Origin: Acetivibrio cellulolyticus CD2
GTDB taxonomy: Bacteria; Bacillota; Clostridia; Acetivibrionales; Acetivibrionaceae
DNA: 64,000 nt
Direction: 5' to 3'
Assembly (NCBI RefSeq): GCF_000179595.2
Contig: NZ_JH556658.1
Coordinates: 176,808 to 240,807 of the forward strand
Shown here: one piece after another, positions 56,329 through 64,000 of the stretch
Position numbering within the stretch: the first letter of the stretch is position 1
Layout: every line of letters starts with the position of its first letter
The notes under the pieces: generated by a model
The model's database searches: none
Seen by the model: the letters and a program-made list of their open reading frames with translations, nothing else
Told to the model about the DNA's origin: nothing
Position numbers and translations under genes: made by a program

Positions 56329-59300
56329 ATGCTTTTCAATAAAAAAGTTCCTGATAAAAAAGATTTACTAAAAGAATTAGATTTACTTGGCTATTCGGAC
56401 AGGGTGAAAAAAATGGCTATTATGGGCCGTGACAATAATAGTTCAAAGCAATATCATAAATTGCTTTCTTCATTACTTGAGGATGGTGCATATGAAGCAC
56501 AGCTTGCGCTTACAGGTGCTTCAGTAACCAAAAACACTGATATAATCTTGTCGGCCTTAAAGCATCGCATGGTTAGTGTTAGAAAAAAAGCAGCAGGACT
56601 TTTGGCAAAAGCAGCCTCAGATGATGACATAGTAAAAGAGATAGAAAATTTATCTCAGGATTGCCGTAGATGCCTACTACGCAATATTACAAAAATTAAT
56701 CGTCAGGTATTGGCGGAACGGTTGATTGGATTGGTGTACAAAAGGTGGGGAGCACATGAGGCAGCAATTCTGCTGCCGGCTTGTAGTAAAGAAACTGTTG
56801 AAAAATATCTTTTGGACATCGGACATGTAATAAGCAGTTGGCATATGCTAGCTTATAGGAATCTTGATGTGGTTTCGGACTATTTTAAGACGTCCTTAGA
56901 AAAAGCATCATCAAGGCAAAAAACTTATATTTGGTGGTGGTTCTCCACTGCAATTCAGCTTATGTGTGAATTGAAACCGGATTTTATTCTGGATTGTGCA
57001 ATGAATTTGGGGCCAAAGGATATAGTACATCCTTTATTGAAAACCAACATAGGTATTTTAGTGCGTAAATGTCCTGAAAAAGTATATGATTTGTTGGTCA
57101 GGAATGAATCACGCAAAGAGTTGATTTCAAACGGAATACCTACAACTTTATTAAAAAACCTAAAATGTTTCTCAAAAGACCAACAGATTGGGTTAGGTAA
57201 ATTGCTTGCTGAGAAACCTGCGCATATAGCAGAATTTCTGCATCATATCGCTCCTTCAGACCGGGAAGATTTGTTTGAGGCTGTATATGAGAAAGAAATC
57301 CGAAAGGAAATAGTTTTTCCAGAAGCATTATTATATGAATTGCCGCATAAATTACGTGACAGAGAAGCCGCTCGTATGCTTGGACTTCGCCAAATCAACG
57401 AAAGCCGGGCAAAAACTTATATGATTACTTTATATCGTGATATAGATAATGCAAGAGAAATACTACAAACAGCAGCACGTTCATCAAACGCAGAGGAAAG
57501 GGCACAAGCACTTACCTGGCTGATTAGAAGCACAGCTTTATCAAGGCATGGCGTTGATGAGACTTTGGCCTTCCTATGCCGTATCAAAAATGAGCAGGAC
57601 CCGGTGCGGAGTGCAGTATTTACTGAGCTTTCAAAATGTAATGCATCTATTTATACTGAGAATAACATAAAAGAACTTACTTTGCTTGTTGACAGTGTCA
57701 TAGAAGCTAGAGATACTTCATATTCAACAAGGTATGCTGTACAAAAATTTGCTTTTGCAATTATGATCCATAATGCATCAAATCCAGGTGGCGAGCTTTT
57801 TAAGTTCTCCATGGATATAACTAAAAAACTTACAAAGCAGACTGGACAATTGGCTTTTCCATCACTGGAAAAGAATATACCCCGTGGTCTGGAGAAAAAC
57901 ATATTTGACGAGATTTACCCATTGGTAGTGGATGCCAATAGACATGAAAACTATAGTATGGTTATTGCATTGGCAGCAGCGCTTGGAAAAAGGGGCTATG
58001 AGATAATAAAGCTTCAAAATTTATTGAAAGAAGCAATTGCTGCAAAACCTGATAATGTAGCAATTCAGGCTGCAAGGCATTGGCTTGCACCTAAAAAAAC
58101 TCGTGATGAAAGGGTAAAAGAATTAATTGGTCTTGATAAATCCTTTATTACGATTCCACAAGTATTTTTGCATTTGCATATGAGACGTCAGGAATGGTTA
58201 GACCCATTTATTTCAGGTGATGTTATACGAGGGAAGTTTCTAACTGGTAATACAATTTATGTTGTACCGGCTGATAAAGGATTTCAAAGGTGGCTGCCGC
58301 GTCAGCAAAATTCGTTACTTTGTATGCTGGAAAGGATAGCATCCGATAGCAAACGTAGCCAATGGGAACGTGTAAATTGCATAAAAATAATGGCGAGAAT
58401 GCCTGATATTTGCCCAACCAAAGTGATTAAATTCATGGATAGTAATGAAGTTCCAATAGTTGAAGCAGCTCTTTATGCAACATCATTGCTTGAAGAGCCG
58501 GAAAAGTCAATTCCGATTTTACTCGAAAATATTGACGGAGATAGAGCACGTGTTGCAATGTACTCAATACCAAAATGTGCCCGCTTTGTTAATCCGGATT
58601 TATTGTCTTCAAAACTTAACGAACTTTTAAGCAGGGATAATCTTAAAATAACTGTTAGAAAAGAAGCAATAAGGTTAGTTGGAGCATACAAAAGCATTAA
58701 TAGTTTATCGCTGCTGATGGGCGAATTGAAAAAAGCAAATCCGCACAAGGATGTCTTAATTGCAGTTGGTCATGCAGCCAGACAACTTCTCGATAATAAG
58801 GATGCATGGTGTGTTTTGAATGAATTAGCATCTTCATCACAAATTGATGTTGCAAGAAGCTTATTATATCAACAGCCGGATCAATTGCAAGAAGACTTCA
58901 GAACTAGGTATTTGGAATTGATAATTAGAGTGGCAAATTATAATGAGGCAGATGTCAGGAAAGAAGCCTTCTCATATATGAAACAATGGATTAATAGAAA
59001 CGAAGAAACAGTTGCTAATGCTGCTTTAGCGGCTATTACCGATCTTGAATGCAGTTCTGTTTGGAATGCTGCTACGGATACACTGATAGAAGCATGCTGT
59101 GATGGAAAAGTCAATGAAGTGGTAATAAATGTTTTTAAAGACCTGGTCAATGTAGATATAATTGAAGAATACAATGCCAATGCTCAAAGAGATTTACCCC
59201 ATCGCCAGCGTCTAATGAAATTGGTGAGTAAACTTACGTCTTTGCCAAGTTCCACACGTTTGAATCTTGTACCGTTATATAAGGGCATTATTGAGTGTTT

Positions 59301-59694
59301 TTCAAAAGAGAAAACATTAAAAAATGCTCTGATAAAAGTTCACGTTGCATCAATTGATTGGAATGATGTAGAGAATTCAATTATTATACTAAATAATATT
59401 GTTAATTGTATTATTGATTATCCTCATCTTATAAACAATGCTTACAATGAAGTTTTACAAAATTTAAAAGATAATAAAGGTTATTGGGAGCCGGAAACGT
59501 TATTGAAGATAGTTGATATGATTTGGCATAAAGGTTGTCGTGAAGCTCAATATATTTCACTGGCACTGCTGGAAGTTGCCGGTAGTACCTTGTTTTGGCA
59601 TCAGGATTGTGGAAATCGATTAAAGTTATATAGAAATTATAACGACGTTATGATATGTACTCGTGCGTTAGATATTTGGACAGCAATAGAATAG
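56329..59694 (+). CDS. 1121-residue HEAT-repeat (alpha-solenoid) protein
   Basis: A cytosolic protein with no signal peptide or membrane helix. It is almost wholly helical with degenerate HEAT/ARM-like repeats of about 30-40 residues, for example ALKHRMVSVRKKAAGLLAKA, AARSSNAEERAQALTWLIRS and EVPIVEAALYATSLLEEPEK. No catalytic domain is visible. Such scaffolds bind other proteins or nucleic acids. The ribosome site GAGGTG lies four bases before ATG 56329. It stands alone, with remnants upstream and a large palindrome downstream. Function is unknown. Base use looks like its neighbours, so recent transfer is not obvious. Confidence 0.8.
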   Translation: MLFNKKVPDKKDLLKELDLLGYSDRVKKMAIMGRDNNSSKQYHKLLSSLLEDGAYEAQLALTGASVTKNTDIILSALKHRMVSVRKKAAGLLAKAASDDDIVKEIENLSQDCRRCLLRNITKINRQVLAERLIGLVYKRWGAHEAAILLPACSKETVEKYLLDIGHVISSWHMLAYRNLDVVSDYFKTSLEKASSRQKTYIWWWFSTAIQLMCELKPDFILDCAMNLGPKDIVHPLLKTNIGILVRKCPEKVYDLLVRNESRKELISNGIPTTLLKNLKCFSKDQQIGLGKLLAEKPAHIAEFLHHIAPSDREDLFEAVYEKEIRKEIVFPEALLYELPHKLRDREAARMLGLRQINESRAKTYMITLYRDIDNAREILQTAARSSNAEERAQALTWLIRSTALSRHGVDETLAFLCRIKNEQDPVRSAVFTELSKCNASIYTENNIKELTLLVDSVIEARDTSYSTRYAVQKFAFAIMIHNASNPGGELFKFSMDITKKLTKQTGQLAFPSLEKNIPRGLEKNIFDEIYPLVVDANRHENYSMVIALAAALGKRGYEIIKLQNLLKEAIAAKPDNVAIQAARHWLAPKKTRDERVKELIGLDKSFITIPQVFLHLHMRRQEWLDPFISGDVIRGKFLTGNTIYVVPADKGFQRWLPRQQNSLLCMLERIASDSKRSQWERVNCIKIMARMPDICPTKVIKFMDSNEVPIVEAALYATSLLEEPEKSIPILLENIDGDRARVAMYSIPKCARFVNPDLLSSKLNELLSRDNLKITVRKEAIRLVGAYKSINSLSLLMGELKKANPHKDVLIAVGHAARQLLDNKDAWCVLNELASSSQIDVARSLLYQQPDQLQEDFRTRYLELIIRVANYNEADVRKEAFSYMKQWINRNEETVANAALAAITDLECSSVWNAATDTLIEACCDGKVNEVVINVFKDLVNVDIIEEYNANAQRDLPHRQRLMKLVSKLTSLPSSTRLNLVPLYKGIIECFSKEKTLKNALIKVHVASIDWNDVENSIIILNNIVNCIIDYPHLINNAYNEVLQNLKDNKGYWEPETLLKIVDMIWHKGCREAQYISLALLEVAGSTLFWHQDCGNRLKLYRNYNDVMICTRALDIWTAIE

Positions 59695-59803
59695 TTATTC
59701 AAAATAATAAATGTGAAGGTGTTTTATACAATCTTAGGGAGAATCCAGAAATAAACGTGATTGAAAGTATAGAGGACCTCTAGCAACTTGATTTAAAAAG
59801 AGG

Positions 59804-59897
59804 GGCTGATACAAAAGTTCACTTATATCAATCATATTGTGCAGTTTATAAAGCTTAAGTACAATATGGATTGGGAATAAGGCATTTTGTATCAGCC
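59804..59897. repeat. Nested palindromic element between convergent genes
   Basis: Outer arms GGCTGATACAAAA (59804-59816) and TTTTGTATCAGCC (59885-59897) are perfect inverted repeats. Inside lie CAATCATATTGT (59829-59840) and ACAATATGGATTG (59861-59873), complementary except for one extra base. The whole can fold into one long hairpin. It is either a bidirectional terminator or a small non-coding mobile palindrome (MITE-like). The rest of 59695-59997 shows nothing else. Confidence 0.65.
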
Positions 59898-59997
59898 TAT
59901 CTTTGTTTAAAAGTTCTTATTAATATTAAGGTACCTTGTTAAATAAATTGTTACTACTATTAATCTATCTGTTATTTTATTGTTTTATAACAAAATC

Positions 59998-62004
59998 TCA
60001 ATTAATTTCTGTTGAACCTAAAACATTGATGACGCCTGGAACAATTGTTGTATTTAAATTATTAAGATCAATATCTCCAAATGTTGCATTAACTACATTA
60101 ATAGAAGTGATTCCACACTTTGTAGGTAATACTTTAAAAGTAAGGTTTGTAAACAATCCATTCGAAGTGATATATTCATCCTTCATTGTGCAATCAACAA
60201 ACAGTATTTTTATGGTTCCATCCTCCAACTTGTTTATTGCAAAGTTCATATCAGGATTTTTCACAATACTTCCAACCTCATTTTCTACAAACTCCAATTG
60301 AGTAGAATCATAGGTAATAGTCATATTGCATGCGGCAATTCCTTTATCCGGAACATTTTCAAAGTTAACTGGAATAGTTATAGTATCACCAATTTTTGCA
60401 TCACCAGAACCGACTTTACAACAAAAATCAGATTGAGGGTTTGGTGTTTGTACTGCAGGAATATCAATGATGACCGAGCCAGGATATACTGCTGTAGGTA
60501 CTGAATAAAGGTTTATATCTCCAACTGTTTGATTAGATATGTTTATATGGGTAACTTCATATGAAGAACCTATAACTTTAAAATTGAGGTTTGCAACTAT
60601 TCCACCTGATTTTATAAATTCATTTTCCATTGTAAAATCAATGAACAGCAATTTTAAAGATCCCTCACTGGTTTTGACCAAACTAAAGTTTGTATCTGGA
60701 TTTGGGACTATACTTCCAGGCTCATATGATAAGAATTCCAGTTGTTTAGGGTCGTAAGTAATTGTAAAATCACATGTACTAATCCCGATAGCAGGAACAT
60801 CGTCAAAATAGATAGGAAGAGTTACATTTTCATTTGGTGAAGCTTGCTTTGAACCCACAGTAATCTCGAATGAAGATAAAGGTGTAGGTGTTACTAAAGA
60901 ATTAATGGTGACTGAGCCTGAACATAATTCTGTAGCTATTACATTAAGATTTAGGTCTGCAACTGTTGCATAGCATAAATCTATAAAAGTTAATCCAGAC
61001 GTATGACCTACAACCTTAAAATTAAGGTTTGCAACAATTCCATCAAAATTGATACATTCATTTCCTATTGTATGATCAAGGAACAATAATTTTAGACACC
61101 CATCTTCTGCTTTGTTTATAGCGAAGTTTACATCTGGGTTTGGAACTATGTTTCCAGGCTCATATGATATATACTCCAATTGTTGAGGATCGTAAGTGAT
61201 TGTAAAATTACATGCACTAATTCCGTTAGCAGGAACATTCATATAATTGATAGGTAGAGTTATATTGTCATTTTCTGCAGCATTGAGTGTTCCAGCGCCA
61301 ATACGCAATGTATATGTAGAAGGTGTAGAGGATGGTTCAGGTGTTGTCGGTGGTGGCGTCGTCATGGACGGAATGCTTGGGTGTGGCGTCGTCTCGGCAA
61401 TATAAACATAACCATCAATTGCCTTAGTGGGTACGCTAGCATAATTTCCATCACCGACTGTTATATCATATATTTTAATTGAAGTTTGATAGGACACAGA
61501 AATATTTATTTTAAAATTAAGTTCTGCAAATACTCCGTCTGTGCAAATATGTTTATCTAGATTTGTGGTGTCAACGAAGAGTAATTTTAGTACCCCAGGA
61601 GATGTTTCGGCTATAGCAAAGTTTGCATCTGGATCAGGAACTATATCTCCAGCACTGCCACCTGTATATTTCAAAATGGAAGTGTCGTAACTGATACTCA
61701 TGTCAGTTGATACTATACCATTATCAGGAACGCATGTAAGTTTAATTGGTACACATACTTCTTTACCTGTTTGTGAATTAACTGATCCTCCTTCGATCAC
61801 AAGTGTTTCGGTAGCAGTAGGTGTTGGTGTTGCATATTTTGGAGTTTTAGGCGGTTTTACTGGTTTTGAAGGATGCTTATGGTGCTTTGTTACTGCTTGT
61901 GTGGGACCATTTGGTGCAGCTGAGGCTGTACATAAATTGACCACTGTTGAAAACATAGTAACAAGCATGGCAATAGTTACAATTTTACACAGTATTTTTT
62001 TCAT
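59998..62004 (-). CDS. Secreted scaffoldin of four cohesin domains
   Basis: A 668-residue exported protein; start ATG 62004 with GGGAGG nine bases upstream, signal peptide to about residue 30 (TASAAP), then a His/Lys/Pro-rich linker. Four type-I-like cohesins lie at about 68-203, 231-367, 379-514 and 527-662. Each has a GI(S/A)xC(D/N)FTITYD-type core, and repeats 2-4 share GxIVxNPDxNF. Cohesin 1 is the most divergent. No CBM, dockerin, X module, SLH or sortase signal is present, so it is probably a free scaffold that can load up to four dockerin enzymes, such as the three in this window. A few Cys occur inside cohesins 2 and 4, which is unusual. Confidence 0.92.
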   Translation of the reverse strand: MKKILCKIVTIAMLVTMFSTVVNLCTASAAPNGPTQAVTKHHKHPSKPVKPPKTPKYATPTPTATETLVIEGGSVNSQTGKEVCVPIKLTCVPDNGIVSTDMSISYDTSILKYTGGSAGDIVPDPDANFAIAETSPGVLKLLFVDTTNLDKHICTDGVFAELNFKINISVSYQTSIKIYDITVGDGNYASVPTKAIDGYVYIAETTPHPSIPSMTTPPPTTPEPSSTPSTYTLRIGAGTLNAAENDNITLPINYMNVPANGISACNFTITYDPQQLEYISYEPGNIVPNPDVNFAINKAEDGCLKLLFLDHTIGNECINFDGIVANLNFKVVGHTSGLTFIDLCYATVADLNLNVIATELCSGSVTINSLVTPTPLSSFEITVGSKQASPNENVTLPIYFDDVPAIGISTCDFTITYDPKQLEFLSYEPGSIVPNPDTNFSLVKTSEGSLKLLFIDFTMENEFIKSGGIVANLNFKVIGSSYEVTHINISNQTVGDINLYSVPTAVYPGSVIIDIPAVQTPNPQSDFCCKVGSGDAKIGDTITIPVNFENVPDKGIAACNMTITYDSTQLEFVENEVGSIVKNPDMNFAINKLEDGTIKILFVDCTMKDEYITSNGLFTNLTFKVLPTKCGITSINVVNATFGDIDLNNLNTTIVPGVINVLGSTEIN

Positions 62005-62210
62005 TTGAACATTCCTCCCTAAAGTAATTTTTATGTATTTATTTAAAGCAAGGTACCTCAAATTTTGGTTAATTTAATTATACAATAGTATTGGAAATTT
62101 ATATCAAAAAGTAAAGAAATAAAATATTAAAATTTTCTAAACTGCATTAGTTTAACAATTAGAAATTAGGCACTGGATTTATAAAGTTATTGAAAATATA
62201 ATTTTGGACA

Positions 62211-62237
62211 AAAAACTCCGGAAGTCCCGGAGTTTTT
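62211..62237 (-). terminator. Intrinsic terminator behind the leucine-rich surface protein gene
   Basis: AAAAACTCCGG and CCGGAGTTTTT pair around a five-base loop, with T tracts on both strands. It ends the gene that runs in from the right edge. Confidence 0.88.
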
Positions 62238-62268
62238 TATTGAAATATGTAAATATCTTTACATTATG

Positions 62269-64000
62269 CTATCTTGATACATAGAAAACTCTTCCGGATA
62301 ATGATGTTTCTGCTCCATTTTTGCCTTTTTCCCTTATCACAATGGTATGTTTGCCTGTTGCAAGTGTGCTGGTATCAAGAGAATATTCAAAACCACTGTT
62401 TGAATTGTTGTATTGCGGATAAACCTTAGCCACATCTGGTCTCGACAGACCATAAGTTGCTGTACCTTTTACAACTCCGTCAACAAGGATTTCTATTTTA
62501 TCAACTCCACTGTTGTCAAGAAACCAGCCCGATACTTTTGATACTCCGGTTATATTTTGTCCACTAGCAGGTTTATCAAGATAACCTTTCGGCATCAATC
62601 TGGCTACATAAATAGTTCTTGCATTTAGTGTTGTCTTTACACCATTGAGTCCGGTTTCTATTATGGAAATTTTATGTGCACCCTCTGATAGAACAAGTGT
62701 GTCAAGTGTATAGTGATAACCAGAATAAGAATTATTGTATGCAGGATAAGCATTATAAACATCCTGCCTAAGATCACCATAAATTGTATTTCCAACTACA
62801 ATTCCATCTACTAGGACCTCAATCTTTGAAACCTTGGAAGGATCTAAAAACCAGCCCCACATCTTGTAATTTCCAGTAACAGTCTCTCCACTATAAGGTC
62901 TATCAATAACTCCTCTTGGAATAAGTCTTGAAACAACTATATTTCTTGCAGGAAGAGTGTTCACAGTACCCAATCGGGAGGTCTCACGAATTGTTATTAC
63001 ATGGCTACCTGTTGTAAGATTTCCTGTGTTTAGCTGATAATGGAATCCAGCATTGGAATTATAATATTTAGGATATGATTGAGCAATATCCTCCCTTAAA
63101 TCACCATATACTGCATCTCCCATTTTAATACCATCAACTAAAACTTCAATTTTGGATACATTTTCAGGATCCAGGTAATAACCTGACAGATTAATTGTAC
63201 CGCTAACTGCATAGCCTTCAGTCGGTACTTCAAGACATCCTAGAACAGGTAGAATTTCAAATTCAAAATCTTTAAACATCAATCTGTCATAAACGTCTTC
63301 TATAGGTCTGTAATCAGTAATTTTATTACCTTGAAGATACAGGTAAATCAGATTATTCAAGTTCTCTAACGGTTTAATGTCACTAATTCCATTATCCTTA
63401 ATATCAAGGGCAATTAATTTTGACAAATTAGAAAGTACCGCAAGATCTTTAATGCCAGTATTACTTATCCCTAACATTTCAAGATTTTCAAGGTTTCTTA
63501 TTATACTAAAATCGCTAACTGAATTACCATTTAAAACCAAGCAGCTAAGCTGAGGCATATTGGACAAAAATGATATATCCGAAAGTCCCAAATTATCCAG
63601 TTCAAGTTGTGTAATATTAGAACATTGAGTTATTTGTTGAATATTACTTATCGGATTGCCTCCAATTCCAAGGTTTTGAACTGATGGCAATGAGCTTAAT
63701 ACACCAATATCTATGACACGGTTATTGGTTATGTAAAGTGATTCAAGAAGTGAAAGCGAAGCTAATGGGCTAATATCAGTAATCTGATTATCACACAAAT
63801 TTAAAAGTGATAAAGAACTTAAACCTGACAAAGGGTTTATATTGCTAATTTGATTACCATTTAATGATAAATACCTTAACGAGGTTTTTCCACATAATGG
63901 AGTTAATTCCCTGATCTGATTGTTATCAAGTTGAAGATCAACCAGATTTAGTTTCGTAAGAGCGCTTATATCGCTAATATTAGAGTTATTCATACTAAGT
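62269..64000 (-). CDS. Leucine-rich-repeat surface protein with three C-terminal repeats (5' end outside the window)
   Basis: The visible 577 or so residues begin inside an internalin-like LRR array (units of 22 residues such as LTKLNLVDLQLDNNQIREL and LYLQGNKITDYRPI) that runs to about 245. Three repeats of about 105 residues follow, each with KIEVLVDG or KIEILVDG, YGxxRxDV and a YxxxNSxxGFxYxLDT-type line, as in GBS-Bsp-like/Ig-like modules. A similar module occurs near residue 2400 of the giant CBM3 protein. The frame is open at 64000 and no ribosome site marks the internal Met, so the true start and signal peptide lie beyond. Likely a surface adhesin or carbohydrate-binding protein. Confidence 0.85.
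   Translation of the reverse strand, partial: LSMNNSNISDISALTKLNLVDLQLDNNQIRELTPLCGKTSLRYLSLNGNQISNINPLSGLSSLSLLNLCDNQITDISPLASLSLLESLYITNNRVIDIGVLSSLPSVQNLGIGGNPISNIQQITQCSNITQLELDNLGLSDISFLSNMPQLSCLVLNGNSVSDFSIIRNLENLEMLGISNTGIKDLAVLSNLSKLIALDIKDNGISDIKPLENLNNLIYLYLQGNKITDYRPIEDVYDRLMFKDFEFEILPVLGCLEVPTEGYAVSGTINLSGYYLDPENVSKIEVLVDGIKMGDAVYGDLREDIAQSYPKYYNSNAGFHYQLNTGNLTTGSHVITIRETSRLGTVNTLPARNIVVSRLIPRGVIDRPYSGETVTGNYKMWGWFLDPSKVSKIEVLVDGIVVGNTIYGDLRQDVYNAYPAYNNSYSGYHYTLDTLVLSEGAHKISIIETGLNGVKTTLNARTIYVARLMPKGYLDKPASGQNITGVSKVSGWFLDNSGVDKIEILVDGVVKGTATYGLSRPDVAKVYPQYNNSNSGFEYSLDTSTLATGKHTIVIREKGKNGAETSLSGRVFYVSR

Noticed and set aside
59936-60301. 121-codon plus-strand frame over the cohesin gene end
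   Set aside because: Antisense shadow of the fourth cohesin, low-complexity hydrophobic translation.

Overview
The window comes from a low-GC, Gram-positive, cellulosome-forming anaerobe. Three proteins carry C-terminal or internal dockerin repeats: a GH11-CBM6-CE4 xylanase, an M6 protease and a CE8 pectinesterase. One secreted protein is made of four cohesins, and a 2802-residue secreted protein ends in two CBM3 modules. There is also a SigI/RsgI-type regulator of the kind that cellulolytic clostridia use to sense polysaccharide. Strong AGGAGG-type ribosome sites and ATGA overlaps fit this group (Acetivibrio / Pseudobacteroides / Ruminiclostridium relatives). The species cannot be fixed from the sequence alone.

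Layout. 1-584: left part of a frameshifted IS transposase. 0.7-9.2 kb: giant CBM3 metalloprotease-like surface protein. 9.3-15.2 kb: four-gene, fully overlapping minus-strand operon (small Cys-rich protein, GMC oxidoreductase, pyruvyl-transferase-like protein, reductase/acyl-CoA-synthetase fusion). 15.4-19.3 kb: secreted Ntn hydrolase, then an ECF sigma factor with an SH3-domain anti-sigma factor. 19.7-26.4 kb: Fe-alcohol dehydrogenase, two membrane glycosyltransferases, a methyltransferase, a broken small gene and a voltage-gated-type K+ channel. 26.5-33.3 kb: the xylanase, two tandem stalk-domain/solute-binding proteins and an alpha/beta hydrolase. 33.4-43.7 kb: a single-chain SigI-RsgI fusion, a GGDEF/HD-GYP protein, the M6-dockerin protease, a LexA-box-controlled DNA repair pair and a solute-sensing GGDEF-EAL protein. 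43.9-50.9 kb: ACT and UPF0210 pair, a candidate small RNA, a second ECF sigma/anti-sigma pair with an ECF-type promoter, the pectinesterase and a membrane MutS-like ATPase. 51.1-53.2 kb: prfH and rtcB2 behind a long structured leader with its own short ORF and two terminator-like hairpins. 53.4-56.3 kb: toxin-antitoxin pair and a zone of decayed fragments. 56.3-64 kb: 1121-residue HEAT-repeat protein, four-cohesin scaffoldin and a leucine-rich surface protein cut by the window end.

How it works together. Much of the window serves plant cell-wall use: enzymes, cohesin scaffold, surface adhesins, solute-binding proteins, and membrane sensors tied to sigma factors or cyclic-di-GMP. A second theme is damage response: an SOS-controlled radical-SAM repair operon and an RNA-ligase/release-factor operon that appears to be controlled by attenuation. 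The two most unusual items are the SigI-RsgI fusion, in which sigma and anti-sigma are one polypeptide lacking the usual RsgI cleavage motif, and the prfH-rtcB2 leader.
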